Origin: Euphorbia lathyris
Lineage: Eukaryota > Streptophyta > Magnoliopsida > Malpighiales > Euphorbiaceae
Reading direction: 5' to 3'
Assembly: GCF_963576675.1 (NCBI RefSeq)
Contig: NC_088916.1
Coordinates: 56,049,001-56,113,000 of the forward strand
DNA length: 64,000 bases
The notes beneath the pieces were generated by a model. The model had not been told where the DNA came from. It did not search any database and saw only the letters and a list, made by a program, of their open reading frames with translations. This document shows, piece after piece, positions 45,063 to 56,439 of this stretch (positions are counted from its first letter, which is position 1; every line of letters begins with the position of its first letter). A program made the translations under genes and the position numbers.

Positions 45063-45645
45063 ACTGGTGGGAACCAAACCTATTAGTCTGCGCATTGGCT
45101 GGGAACCAACTAGTCTGTCTGCTGGGAACCAACTCATTTGCTGGGAATGGATGGGAAACTTCTCTACAGAACCTATAGCTCTGAATCAATATCATATAGT
45201 AATGAGTCAAGAAAGCTTACTTAGTCCGAAGTAAAGATAGACACGCACCTATTTGTTACCAAAACGAAATGCCTAAGGTAACACCAAACTTACACTAAGG
45301 TCTAGCGTATTCACCTATTGGTCTAACTACGTAACCAAATTAGACGGAGGTAGTGCTATAGCGTAGTAAGAGAAAGAGGTGACCCTATAACATATTAAAG
45401 AATATGGTATTGTGTAGAGTATAATAAGAGATAGATGATGGAATGAGCCGAGGCCAGGAAAGTAGGAAGTATAAATATACATTGTCGTGTACGACAAGTA
45501 TAAACAACACATTATTGGTGGCAATGTCATTTGATGGAAATAACCACATACTTCCTATTGATTCGCAATTATAGAAAGTGAGAATCAATCTAGTTGGCTA
45601 TGGTTCATGGATTGCATTTGTAGGTATGTCACGCAACGTCGTGGC
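45063..45645. other. No recognised gene; short GGGAACCAAC-type repeats at start
   Basis: 45068-45150 holds several copies of GCTGGGAACCAAC-like words. The rest has no domain-bearing frame. It may be mitochondrial or MULE sequence flanking the atp1 piece; I cannot tell. Confidence 0.4.
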
Positions 45646-45984
45646 TTAAACATCATCTCGGATTGACATGCTGGCATTTTGTATGCAATATTTCCAATCT
45701 AGGGTCGCTTGGCCACAAGTGATGGCAACACCATCAACTTTTAACCATGTTATCACCTCCACATCTTATAATGTCGGAGGATCTGCTTCCTCAATAGTAA
45801 GGTGAAAAGTGTGTGTTTCTAAATGACATCTTTCAATTAGTGCAGTGATTAAACTTTGATCAATTGACATGCCACCAACACTAGCAATACAACTAAATCC
45901 ATATGATTTTAGATATTCCACAATTCTTAGATCTATGTTACGATATGCCTTGAATCCCAATACTGTTTGACATCGCAAAACCAC
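45646..45984 (-). pseudogene. Plant mobile domain (PMD / MAIN-like) fragment
   Basis: The minus strand reads VEYLKSYGFSCIASVGGMSI, ALIERCHLETHTFHLTIEEA, a stop at ~45766, then DVEVITWLKVDGVAIT in the same frame, ending at TAA 45648-45646. This is the N-terminal part of the plant mobile domain, which occurs in transposon-encoded proteins (MULE and Gypsy related) and in host MAIN/MAIL proteins. The in-frame stop and truncation suggest a transposon relic. Confidence 0.75.
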
Positions 45985-46072
45985 ACCATCATCTTATACA
46001 TTTATAATCGTAATATGTTAGAATACTATTGGAATACATCTAAAAGTAATACGTATACATTTAATATGGGTT

Positions 46073-46105
46073 ATGCTATGCTTACTTTGTTTTTGACAAA
46101 GTAAG
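46073..46105. mobile_element. MITE copy 2, left part (interrupted by the LTR element)
   Basis: ATGCTTACTTTG and the TTTGTTTTTGACAAAGTAAG palindrome match one arm of the MITE at 42534-42667. The other part continues at 55745 after the insert, whose GTAAG duplication is MITE sequence. Confidence 0.8.
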
Positions 46106-47642
46106 TGATGCTCGTAAAGTATATAACATTTAATAGGACAAGTGTATCCTATCGCAACAAGTAATATTGTGCTAAGCACGAGATCGAACCACAAAGACTA
46201 TTTGTTATAACTAGTAAATCTACCTAGAGTGATCTAATTGTTTAGAGGGTTGGATAAATGTTTGGGTTTTTGATAACTAATTAACTAATTGAAAGCAATA
46301 AAGATACAAAATAAAATGAACAATTGACAGGGTAGAAGGTGCATTAATGGATGGCACAATCTAGGCTGAGGAATCCTTTGATTAAATCCTATGTATGGGT
46401 TTAGGGAGTTCAGATTTATGTTTTACCAATGATTGACGGTAATTGTCCTAAGTGAAAGACTAATGTGATCAGTATTGTCCTTCTTATTCACATGCATTCG
46501 GGTGACGACTTGATTAAGCATATACCCTAGGTCATGCAAAGCATTAGGTTTATTGACAACTAAGGCTAAAGCCGTAGCCCAACCACAAAGCCTCATTCCT
46601 AGTGGTCTCTAGCGAAGTCAGGTTAATACAAATTCGGTATAGACGATTCCATGGTCAGGTTCTCGTCTATCTATTATCCTATCTAAGTCAGGGTCACAGG
46701 CATTAAGCACATTATATACATAAATAGGCTAGTTGATCATTATCAATGCTCATTCTAGCATAAATCATGTTCCTAACATCATCTAGGCATTAAGCATGCA
46801 TAAACTGATCAATCAAAAGGACCTAGATCCCTAATCATACATATTCATACAATCAATTTCATCCCCATCCCAAATTGGATGGGGATTAATTCATAGACAA
46901 ACTAATCATAGCAATAGGAAGTAAAGGAATAATGGAAAAACATCTTCAATTGAATATAAAAGTAAAGGATAAGAGAGAGATAGAAATCTAAAACCCGTTT
47001 TGTCTGATCTGATTACAAACATAGAAGATCAAATGCTTCTCCCATCAATTGTTCTTCAATAAGAAATAAAACTGAAATTAATCTAACCTAGAAAGCTGGA
47101 AATCTAATCTAAAAAGCAAAAAGAAATATTCTGAAATTTAAGTCTACATTATGACGACTCTCCCCGAATAATGAAGATTAGCTCCCTATTTATAGAGTTA
47201 GGGAGAAACCCTAATGTCTCCGGAGGCAAAATGGGCAATTCCAATGTGTTTTAGTGGATTCTAGGGTAGATTCGCGTATTTCAGCGCCTCGTCTCATCGA
47301 GACAGGGACTGTCTCGTCGAGACAGGTGCCAGAATAGGGCAAAACTTCCGGTTTTTGTCCGTTTTGGTCCATGGGCTTCCGAAATATGCTCTAATGGTCC
47401 CTGACGAGTCCCAAAAGTGCTCCGACGGTCCCTAAATAGTCTGAAATTGCTCCAAAAGGCTTGGGCCTGGTTCGGAAATGCTCAAATAGGCCTAAAAACA
47501 CCTAAAAACACAGAAAATGCCATAAATAATAGAAATTATTAATTTTAACTAAAAGATAATAAAACGATACTGAAACTGAAAGGAAATAAAGCAAAAGCGA
47601 GCTAAAAGGGGTCTAAAAACCCTATACAAATGGGAGCTATCA
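46106..47642 (-). repeat. Left (3') LTR of the LARD-like element
   Basis: 1537 bp. TATA box CTATAAATAG on the minus strand at 47195-47186; two palindromic GTCTCGTCGAGAC-type units at 47291 and 47311, about 96 bp upstream of it. The interior begins with the complement of a purine tract (ACCTCCCCACACTTGG). Confidence 0.9.
47186..47323 (-). promoter_or_regulatory. LTR promoter: TATA box plus two palindromic units
   Basis: Same arrangement as in the solo LTR: CTATAAATAG, then units at 47291 (GTCTCATCGAGAC) and 47311 (GTCTCGTCGAGAC), 20 bp apart. Corresponding sites lie at 51976-52154 (four units) and 55289-55425 (two units). Confidence 0.55.
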
Positions 47643-50600
47643 ACCTCCCCACACTTGGATCTTGCTTGTTCTCAAGCAAGACAGAATTCAAAACAGAGAA
47701 AAATCAACAAATAGCTCCCATACAAAAACAAGAATCTACTACACTTTATTATCCACAACAGTTCAGACTACTCATTTTGCAATTAAAAACATAATGAACC
47801 TCAGACGAGTCTCCAAAACTGATTAATTGGTTTTATCAATCAACACTTCATGAAAACGAAAGAAGAGAACTAAAATTGATAGCTCACAAGTGGTCACTCT
47901 AACGCTCAAGTGTTTGGGTAAAATTTTTTTTGTAAACGCTCTACATGTTATTGCACAAAGTGGTCACGTTGGGATTGCATCATCCATCCGGTCAAAATTA
48001 ATGCATTAAAATTAAACAAAATCATAGGTCTTTATAGGTTGTAACGTGAGCTAAAGGTTAGGGTAGAATTTATAGGCAAAAAAGTTAAATTACTCAAATA
48101 GTTAAAATTTTTGCAAAAAGGACACATTTTTCGCATTAGGGAGCTATCAACTACCTCCCCACACTTAAATCTCGCTTGTCCTCAAGCAATTCAGAATCCA
48201 AAAGGGACACTTTTTCCGCTATGAATATGAAGGTTGAAGCTCAAGGTTGTTTTTATGATTTGTGAAGCAACTAAAATATAAACACATCTTTTATCCTTTC
48301 TTCTATATTATTATTATTTTTTTTGATTTGGTTTTTAACCATTTTTTTCTTTTGAATAGAGGGGAAAAAGAGTGAAATTCAATTGGGAAAGGTTACTTCT
48401 TCTATTAAAATTACAACCTTTTAATGATTGCTAGCGGGAATTTGAAGGATAGGTGTGTCTAAGGATTTATCAAAACTAAATTGAGTCAATTAACTTGGGT
48501 GAGAAAGGATATTTAATAAGGCTAAGGTTTGTAACATGGTTGATCAAAGAGAGGGGTAAAAGGCTCAAAGGGGCTTATCTAGTGGAATTGTTAAGGGATT
48601 TTGGCTAAACAAAGAATAGGCTAAATCACAAAGGGCTATACCTAGGTTGCCTAATCATTTCAAGTTTAATAGAAACACAAAATTCAACCAGTATTGGATG
48701 CAATTCCTATGAGTACAAAGACAATAAATGTAATCCCACACCTAAGAGATCAATTGTTCCTAAATATGAGTCTAAAAATATTGATCTTTCTGGCTCTAAC
48801 TCACAATTCAGGGGTTATTTGTATCAATCCTAGCCTCAACTAACGTTCCGTTCCATGTCAATTTTAGGCAAATAATACTCTTTGGAGACTCAAACGTTGT
48901 TCAAAATTTTTCGCATGCATCAATTTCATTTAGAATGTGCAAATTTTTAAGCGCATTGTCAACTATATTGCCGGGTTAGCTAAATGTATCAAATTCAACT
49001 GCCTAGGATTCTTTTTATTCCTAGAATCAAAATAAAAAGCAAACAAAAACAGAAAGCATGAAATCCTAAAATTAAAACAAAAACATGAAACCTAATATAG
49101 AAAAATTAAAAGGGAAACATGCAAATGGCAAGAACAAAAAATCATCCTATCCTATTATCTCCTCCCCACACTTACAACATGTATTTACTTCCAAAAATCC
49201 ATAAAAGTAAAACGTAAGTAAAGTGCAAAACCTTTCACTAAATGGAACCGTTACTTTAAAAAAATGCTTGCTCAAAAGAAAAAAGATCAATTTTCCCATT
49301 AAAGTCGTCAATTAAAGAAACAAACAACTCTCTTCTCAAAGTAAAGTAATAGAGAGATATTTTTATAGTTAAGCTTCTATCAATACAATGAAAGAACCGT
49401 CCACTCATATTTGTTTGTCAGGTAGAAAACAAATTAGACACCAAAAAGCCCTACTTTAACTTTAACTTTAACTTTAGGGGTGGGTCGTACATGATGACAA
49501 TTGTGTGAGGGTATATGCAAAGCATAAGAAAATCACCACCATTATTGCATAGAATATAATTTCTAGACTTGAGCACTTTTGTCATGTCATTAACTAAAAT
49601 GTGATATAACCATATTATGCTCTAAGCTTAATAACTTCCTCATGTATTAATCATAGGATAAAAGAGAGTCATTAGATCTACCAGTTTATTAAATTACACC
49701 ATATGCAACTCATTTCTCACTCTACTCGTTTAATATTAATATTACACAACATTTTAGATGAAGAGAAATTGACTGACTCTAAACCTTGGTCCGCAAATAT
49801 GTATATAACATCTAATTAAGCAGAAAATCAATTTACCAATTTTCCTCTTACTTCTAACTATGCCACAAACTCTGCTAAATTCAAACGCACTGGTGGTAAA
49901 AGTAATAATCACAGAAGAATCAAATGAGTTTAAATTATTATCAACATTTACTAAATGGGAAATGAAAAGGAAATACATCTAGCCAATTCATTTGCAAAAA
50001 AATATTGGGAATTTCACATTATCTGGTGCAAAAATTCAACATAGTCCACAGTGGAACTGGGCAAGCTCAACAGGATATGCATTTTGAGGCTGCTCCATTG
50101 CAAAAATAAAGATAAAAAAACCCACATTTTCTAGAAATAGCACATCAAGTAGAATATACTCAAATTTCTCAATTTCAATAGCTAACATAAAGCTACATCT
50201 TCTTGTTGAGATCATATGAGAGAACGAGATGATGTGTTATGCAAAGCATGTGGGGTTTCATAGGATGATTTGGACCAAAGTAAATGCTACCAACATCAAC
50301 TGTAATATCAAATCCCAGTAAAAAGAGAGAGAAAAAACTCTAGACAAAATTAAATGCCAAGTAATTCGAGTATTTGAACGCAATAAACACCAAAATAAAA
50401 AACACAGTGAACAATACTTTCACTACAAGATTATTTCTTTCTACACAGAATGTGAAGCAGGTTGTAATCTAAGCATAGTTGAGCAAAGGGTTTATAATTA
50501 AAAGCATGGACTATTTCTCTCAATTACTACCTTCATGCGCTAGAATCGCAGCCAATCCAAGCAAATAATCATGTTCATGAGTATATATATCCTAATCTAC

Positions 50601-51145
50601 AAAAGACAAAAGTAAAACTAGAGTATGTTAGGGTTTTAAGTAGATAGAAAATATGTACCTTCATTTAGGGTTCTATGCAACGATGACCTCCGGTAAGAAC
50701 CATGTAGTCTGTTTTGGGACCTGATGATGAGATGTTGAGAGAGAATTTGAAGAATCTGGATTGAAGTCCATGAAACATGTCGAATTTGTCAAAATGGAGA
50801 GTCTAGTCGGCCGATGGGAAATCCTCTTATAGTTCAAAATTTGTGGAATTTGGAGGCTATTTGTGATTAGGATTTAGAATCTCAAATAAATTAAGAAAGA
50901 GAAAAAGAGACGAAGGGGAACGTGGATGATGAGAATAAAACAGAAAGAGGAATTGTGTGGGAGGGGTTTGTGGGAAAGGGCTAGGAAAATGAGAGAGGCA
51001 ATTAGGGGGAAACAGAGCCTGAGGGAACTTTCTCAAAAGACAAAAGCGGGAAAGGAAAATTGCAGGAAATAATAAATTTATGGATGTAATGGTTGAAACG
51101 AATAAAAAAAAGCCAAAAAATAATATGTTGAAAATAATTTTAGAA
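47643..51145 (-). other. LARD-like interior, first copy, non-coding
   Basis: About 3.5 kb of AT-rich sequence with recurring blocks such as CCTCCCCACACTTAAATC (48150) and CTCCTCCCCACACTTA (49150). No frame has a recognisable domain. The part to ~49230 is repeated at 52474-53795, where a block matching ~48665-48935 is missing. 50640-51060 is different in composition and could be a captured piece of unique sequence; I cannot assign it. Confidence 0.6.
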
Positions 51146-51166
51146 TAAGTAATAACATATTAATTA

Positions 51167-51368
51167 AAAAAAAGAAAAAAAGAGCGGTCCGGTCGCACTA
51201 CGCGTCCCCGCTGAGCGAGGGTCCGGGGAGGCGTCCCACCACAAGGGTGTTCTGGGGGCAAGCCTTCCCCTACCAATTTATTTGGCAAGAGGCCGCTCCT
51301 AAGACTCGAACCCGTGCCCTCTTGGTCACACGACAACAACGTTTACCGTTGCGCCAAGGCTCGCCCTC
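51167..51368 (-). mobile_element. Au SINE with perfect 21-bp target duplication
   Basis: On the minus strand it begins GGGCGAGCCTTGGCGCAACG (A-box region), has a B box GGTTCGAGTC ~40 bp later, and continues with CCCTTGTGGTGGGACG and CCCCGGACCCTCGCTCAGCG before a T-rich 3' end. This is the plant Au SINE consensus layout. The 21 bases at 51146-51166 and 51369-51389 are identical (TAAGTAATAAC start). Confidence 0.93.
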
Positions 51369-51389
51369 TAAGTAATAACATATTAATTA

Positions 51390-51704
51390 TTGAAATTTAT
51401 TTTAGAATAAGTAATTTTCTTGCCACGAAATAAATAAATTACTCGTGGCTTAAGTAATTTTATGCCATTAGTAAATTTTTTCAGTGGCATAAATAGATTT
51501 GGCCACGAAAAACCATTTGCCGTGGCAAAATTCGTGGCATAAGTGTATATTTGCCACGAAAATTTTTTATCTGTGGCATAAATATAACAAGAGATCATAT
51601 ATTTGTAGTGGAATTTGTTTTTCCCGTGGCTAAACTAACACATGCCACGAATTTTGAATACATGTGGCATGATTCGTGACGCAAGTGATGATTTGTTGTA
51701 GTAA
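51390..51704. mobile_element. Orphan CACTA-type right end with CGTGGC subterminal repeats
   Basis: GCCACGAA and its inverse TTCGTGGC or close variants recur about ten times in ~250 bp, and the stretch ends ATTTGTTGTAGT at 51703, beside the truncated LTR. Clustered short inverted words next to a TTGTAGT end are typical of CACTA termini. No partner left end was found; CACTACAAGATT at ~50421 shares only the first eight bases. Confidence 0.5.
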
Positions 51705-51705
51705 T

Positions 51706-52473
51706 AGGAAGTAAAGGAATAATGGAAAAACATCTTCAATTGAATATAAAAGTAAAGGATAAGAGAGATATAGAAATCTAAAACCCACTTTGTCTGATCC
51801 GATTACAAACATAGAAGATCAAGTGCTTCTCCCATCAATTGTTCTTCAATAAGAAATAAAACTGAAATTAATCTAACCTAGAAAGCTGGAAATCTAATCT
51901 AAAAAGCAAAAAGAAATATTCTGAAATTTAAGTCTACATTATGACGACTCTCCCCGAATAATGAAGATTAGCTCCCTATTTATAGAGTTAGGGAGAAACC
52001 CTAATGTCTCCGGGGGCAAAATGGGCAATTCCAATGTGTTTTAGTGGATTCTAGGGTAGATTCGTGTATTTCAGTGCCTCGTCTCGTCGAGACAGGGACT
52101 GTCTCGTCGAGATGAGGTTTGTCTCGTCGAGACACTTATATGTCTCGTCGAGACAGGTGCCAGAATGGGGCAGAACTTCTGGTTTTTGTCCGTTTTGGTC
52201 CATGGGCTTCCGAAATATGCTCTAATGGTCCCTGACGAGTCCTAAAAGTGCTTCGACGGTCCTTGAATAGTTCGTAATTGCTCCAAAAGGCTTGGGTCTG
52301 GTTCGGAAATGCTCAAATAGGCCTAAAAACACCTGAAAACACAGAAAATGCCATAAATAATAGAAATTATTAATTTTAACTAAAAGGTAATAAAACGATA
52401 CTGAAACTGAAATGAAATAAAGCAAAAGCGAGCTAAAAGGGGTCTAAAAACCCTATACAAATGGGAGCTATCA
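51706..52473 (-). repeat. Internal truncated LTR of the LARD-like element
   Basis: Matches the last ~730-770 bp (window right side) of the outer LTRs from AATAGGAAGTAAAGG to GAGCTATCA, followed by the same ACCTCCCCACACTTGG. Carries four palindromic units (52081, 52101, 52121, 52142) versus two in the outer LTRs. Confidence 0.88.
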
Positions 52474-54210
52474 ACCTCCCCACACTTGGATCTTGCTTGT
52501 CCTCAAGCAAGACAGAATTCAAAACAGAGAAAAATCAACAAATAGGTCCCATACAAAAACAAGAATCTACTACACTTTATTATCCACAACAGTTCAGACT
52601 ACTCATTTTGCAATTAAAAACATAATGAACCTCAGACGAGTCTCCAAAACTGATTAATTGGTTTTATCAATCAACACTTCATGAAAATGAAAGAAGAGAA
52701 CTAAAATTGATAGCTCACAAGTGGTCACTCTAACGCTCAAGTGTTTGGGTAAATTTTGTTTTTTTTGTAACCGATGTACATGTTATTGCACAAAGTGGTC
52801 ACGTTGGGATTGCATCATCTATCCGGTCAAAATTAATGCATTAAAATTAAACAAAATCATAGGTCTTTAAGGGTTGTAACGTGAGCTAAAGGTTAGGGTA
52901 GGAAAAAAGGAATTTATAGGCAAAAAGTTAAATGACTCAAATAGTTAAAATTTTTGCAAAAAGGACACATTTTTCGCATTAGGGAGCTATCAACTACCTC
53001 CCCATACTTAAATCTTGCTTGTCCTCAAGCAATTCAGAATCCAAAAGGGACACTTTTTCCGCTATGTATATGAAGGTTGAAGCTCAAGGTTGTTTTTGTG
53101 ATTTGTGAAGCAACTAAAATATAAACACATCTTTTATCCTTTCCTTTATATTATTTTTTTTTGATTTGGTTTTTAACCATTTTTTTCTTTTGAATAGAGG
53201 GGAAAAAGAGTGAAATTCAATTAGGAAAGATTGCTTCTTCTATTAAAATTACAACCTTTTAATGATTGCTAGCGGGAATTTGAAGGATAGGTGTGTCTAA
53301 GGATTTATCAAAACTAAATTAAGTCAATTAACTTTGGTGAGAAAGGATATTTAATAAGGCTAAGGTTTGTAACATGGTTGATCAAAGAAAGGGGTAAAAG
53401 GCTCAAAGGGGCTTATCTAGTGGAATTGTTAAGGGATTTTGGCTAAACAAAGAATAGGCTAAATCACAAAGGGCTATACATAGGTTGCCTAATCATTTAG
53501 AATGTGCAAATTTTTAAGCGCATTGTCAACTATATTGTTGGGTTAGCTAAATGTATCAAATTCAACTGCCTAGGATTCTTTTTATTCTTAGAATCAAAAT
53601 AAAAAGCAAACAAAAACAGAAAGCATGAAATCCTAAAATTAAAACAAAAACAAGCAACCTAATATAGAAAAATTAAAAGGGAAACATGCAAATGGAAGAA
53701 CCAAAAATCATCCTATCCTATTATCTCCTCCCCACACTTATAACATGTATTTACTTCCAAAAATCCATAAAAGTAAAACGTAAGTAAAGTGCAAAAAAAA
53801 AAAAAAGAAATATGATAGGAAAACTCCCTCAGGTGTGGCTGTCAATCCAACCCCGAATGTCTGATGCTAAATTGTTCAAATCCAAGCGGAAGTCCTGAAA
53901 TCAATCCGGCGTCGGTGAGTATTCCGATTAGAGGGTTCTGCCAATAGAAAAAAAAAAGAAAACAAACATAAGAATAGAAAAAAAAAACAAAAAAAGAAAA
54001 GAAAAGAAAAAAGTTAATTTTTTTATATATATATACAAATCTAAACAATTATTTCAACCTATTCTATTTACACAAATTATAATCGAAATAGTACCCGGCA
54101 ACAACCACCAAACAAAAACTTGATTGTGGTGTTGTCGGGTATTTATAGATTTAATCTAATTATAAATAAAATAGTTCCCGGCAAATTTAATCTAATTATA
54201 AACAAAATAG
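52474..54210 (-). other. LARD-like interior, second copy, non-coding
   Basis: 52474-53795 repeats the start of the first interior with a deletion. 53800-54210 is unique, A-rich and pyrimidine-rich, with CCCGGCAA words at 54090, 54177 and 54213 that look like decayed copies of the primer-binding-site region. The frame at 53842-54048 has no known domain. Confidence 0.55.
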
Positions 54211-54228
54211 TCCCCGGCAACGGCGCCA
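54211..54228 (-). other. Primer-binding site of the LARD-like element
   Basis: TGGCGCCGTTGCCGGGGA on the minus strand, six bases inside the right LTR. GGCGCC-type sites are usual in Tat/Athila-type Gypsy elements and LARDs. The priming tRNA is not assigned here. Confidence 0.8.
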
Positions 54229-54234
54229 AAAACT

Positions 54235-55744
54235 TGATGCTCGTAAAGTATATAGCATTTAATGGGACAAGTGTATCCTATCGCAACAAGTAATATTGTG
54301 CTAAGCACGAGATCGAATCACAAAGACTATTTATTATAACTAGTAAATCTACCTATAGCGATCTAATTGTTTAGAGGGTTGGATAAATGTTTGGGTTTTT
54401 GATAACTAATTAACTAATTGAAAGCAATAAAGATACAAAATAAAGTGAACAATTGACAGGGTAGAAGGTGAATTAATGGATGGCACAATCTAAGCTGAGG
54501 AATCCTTTGATTAAATTCTATGTATGGGTTTAGGGAGTTCAGATTTATGTTTTACCAATGATTGAAGGTAATTGTCCTAAGTGAAAGACTAATGTGATCA
54601 GTATTGTCCTTCCTATTCACATGCATTCGGGTGACGGCTTGATTAGGCATATACCCTAGGTCATGCAAAGCATTAGGTTTATTGACAACTAAGGCTAAAG
54701 CCGTAGCCCAGCCACAAAGCCTCATTCCTAGTGGTCTCTAGCGAAGTCAGGTTAATACAAATTCGGTATAGACGATCCCATGGTCAGGTTCTCGTCTATC
54801 TATAATCCTATCTAAGTCAGGGTCACAGGCATTAAACACATTATATACATAAACAGGCTAGTTGATCATTATCAATGCTCATTCTAGCATAAATCCTGTT
54901 CCTAACATCATCTAGGCATTAAGCATGCATAAACTGATCAATCAAAAGGACCTAGATCCCTAATCATACATATTCATACAATTAATTTCATCCCCATCCC
55001 AAATTGGATGGGGATTAATTCATAGACAAACTAAATGGAAAAACATCTTCAATTGAATATAAAAGTAAAGGATAAGAGAGAGATAAAAATCTAAAACCCG
55101 CTTTGTCTGATCCGATTACAAACATAGAAGATCAAGTGCTTCTCCCATCAATTGTTCTTCAATAAGAAATAAAACTGAAATTAATCTAACCTAGAAAGCT
55201 GGAAATCTAATCTAAAAAGAAAAAAGAACTATTCTGAAATTTAAGTCTACATTATGACGACTCTCCCCGAATAATGAAGATTAGCTCCCTATTTATAGAG
55301 TTAGGGAGAAACCCTAATGTCTCCGGGGGCAAAATGGGCAATTCCAATGTGTTTTAGTGGATTCTGGGGCAGATTCGTGTATTTCAGCACCTCGTCTCGA
55401 CGAGACAGGGACTGTCTCGTCGAGACAGGTGCCAGAATGGGGCAGAACTTCCAGTTTTTCTCCGTTTTTGTCCCTAGGCTTTTGAAATATGCTCTAATGG
55501 TCCCTGACGAGTCCCAAAAGTGCTCCAACGGTCCCTAAATAGTCCGAAATTGCTCCAAAAGGCTTGGGTCTGATTCGGAAATGCTCAAATAGGCCTAAAA
55601 ACACCTGAAACATAGAAAATGCTATAAATAACAGAAATTATTAATTTTAACTAAAAGGTAATAAAACGATACTGAAACTGAAAGGAAATAAAGCAAAAGC
55701 GAGCTAAAAGGGGTCTAAAAACCCTATACAAATAGGAGCTATCA
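54235..55744 (-). repeat. Right (5') LTR of the LARD-like element
   Basis: 1510 bp with intact ends. TATA box at 55298-55289 (minus) and palindromic units at 55394 and 55413. Confidence 0.9.
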
Positions 55745-55866
55745 GTAAGCCTTACTTTGTTTTTTCTACCATTGGATGGTGATCAACTTTGATAAAGTAA
55801 GCTCATCCAATGGTAGAAAAAACAAAGTAAGACTTACTTTGTCAAAAACAAAGTAAGTATAAAACC
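55745..55866. mobile_element. MITE copy 2, right part
   Basis: Contains CTACCATTGGATGG and its inverse CATCCAATGGTAG, then TACTTTGTCAAAAACAAAGT, completing the MITE begun at 46073. With the LTR element removed the MITE would be ~150 bp. Confidence 0.8.
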
Positions 55867-56029
55867 ATTTAATATTAGTAACACTAATATGTTAAATTTT
55901 AATTTTTATCAGGTTCATTCATATATTTTGTGAATAATGAGCGGGTTGTAGATACAATAAATCTACATTTTATGGATGAGATTGTATAACTTGTTCAGCT
56001 CTTCTTCCATATGCCATTGTCTCTTAAGA

Positions 56030-56439
56030 GTTCAAATACATAATAAATCATAATAAAATTTGATTAATATAATATTTTGACTAATTAAAGTGGTAAATAC
56101 ATAAAAACCAAATATTTAACTAAGTCATTTATTAACTAAAAATATATTTACTAACCAATATAAACATTTCCATATCTTCTTAAACTCACAAAATCAAATA
56201 TACTTAAACTATTCAAATCTTCTTAAACTTACCAAATATACATACACTTACCTAATACATTTTCATACCTTCTTAACTATCACATATATTAACTAAACTC
56301 ATTTACTAAATAAAAATATATTTGCTAACAAATATAAATATTTTCACACCTTATTAAATATTAAATATATTTACTTAACTCATTTACTAACTAAAAATAT
56401 ATTTACTAGTAAATTTAAACATTTTCATACCTGTATTAA
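56030..56439. repeat. ~80-bp minisatellite, left block
   Basis: Units carry CATTTACTAACTAAAAATAT and TTTTCATACCTTATTAAC. Landmark TTTTCA(T/C)ACC recurs at ~56260, 56340 and 56422, giving an 80-82 bp period. The block breaks at the CACTA insertion and resumes in phase at 59836. Confidence 0.8.

Larger units (their letters stand above)
46106..55744 (-). mobile_element. Non-coding (LARD-like) LTR element with three LTR copies, TSD GTAAG
   Basis: Outer LTRs 46106-47642 and 54235-55744 begin TGATGCTCGTAAAG and end GAGCTATCA. GTAAG is duplicated exactly at 46101-46105 and 55745-55749. A GGCGCC-type primer-binding site and a purine tract give minus-strand orientation. The interior has no gag or pol trace in any frame, so it must rely on proteins of another element, as LARDs do. 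A third, 5'-truncated LTR (51706-52473) is followed by a second copy of the start of the interior, so the layout is LTR-interior-partial LTR-interior-LTR. The solo LTR at 24608-26208 belongs to this family. Confidence 0.88.

Noticed and set aside
44661..45137. A 158-codon protein-coding gene
   Set aside because: Only the middle ~96 codons are atp1-like; both ends are unrelated sequence and the catalytic domain is missing.
51181..51368. Possible tRNA gene on the minus strand (A and B boxes)
   Set aside because: Sequence past the B box follows the Au SINE consensus and a perfect 21-bp target duplication surrounds it.
50421..51704. A complete CACTA element from CACTACAAGATT to TTGTTGTAGT
   Set aside because: The proposed left end matches the right for only eight bases, shares no subterminal repeats, and no 3-bp duplication is seen.
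53842..54048. A small gene in the LARD interior
   Set aside because: Mostly Phe/Lys low complexity from T- and A-rich DNA; the short C-terminal part matches nothing I recognise.
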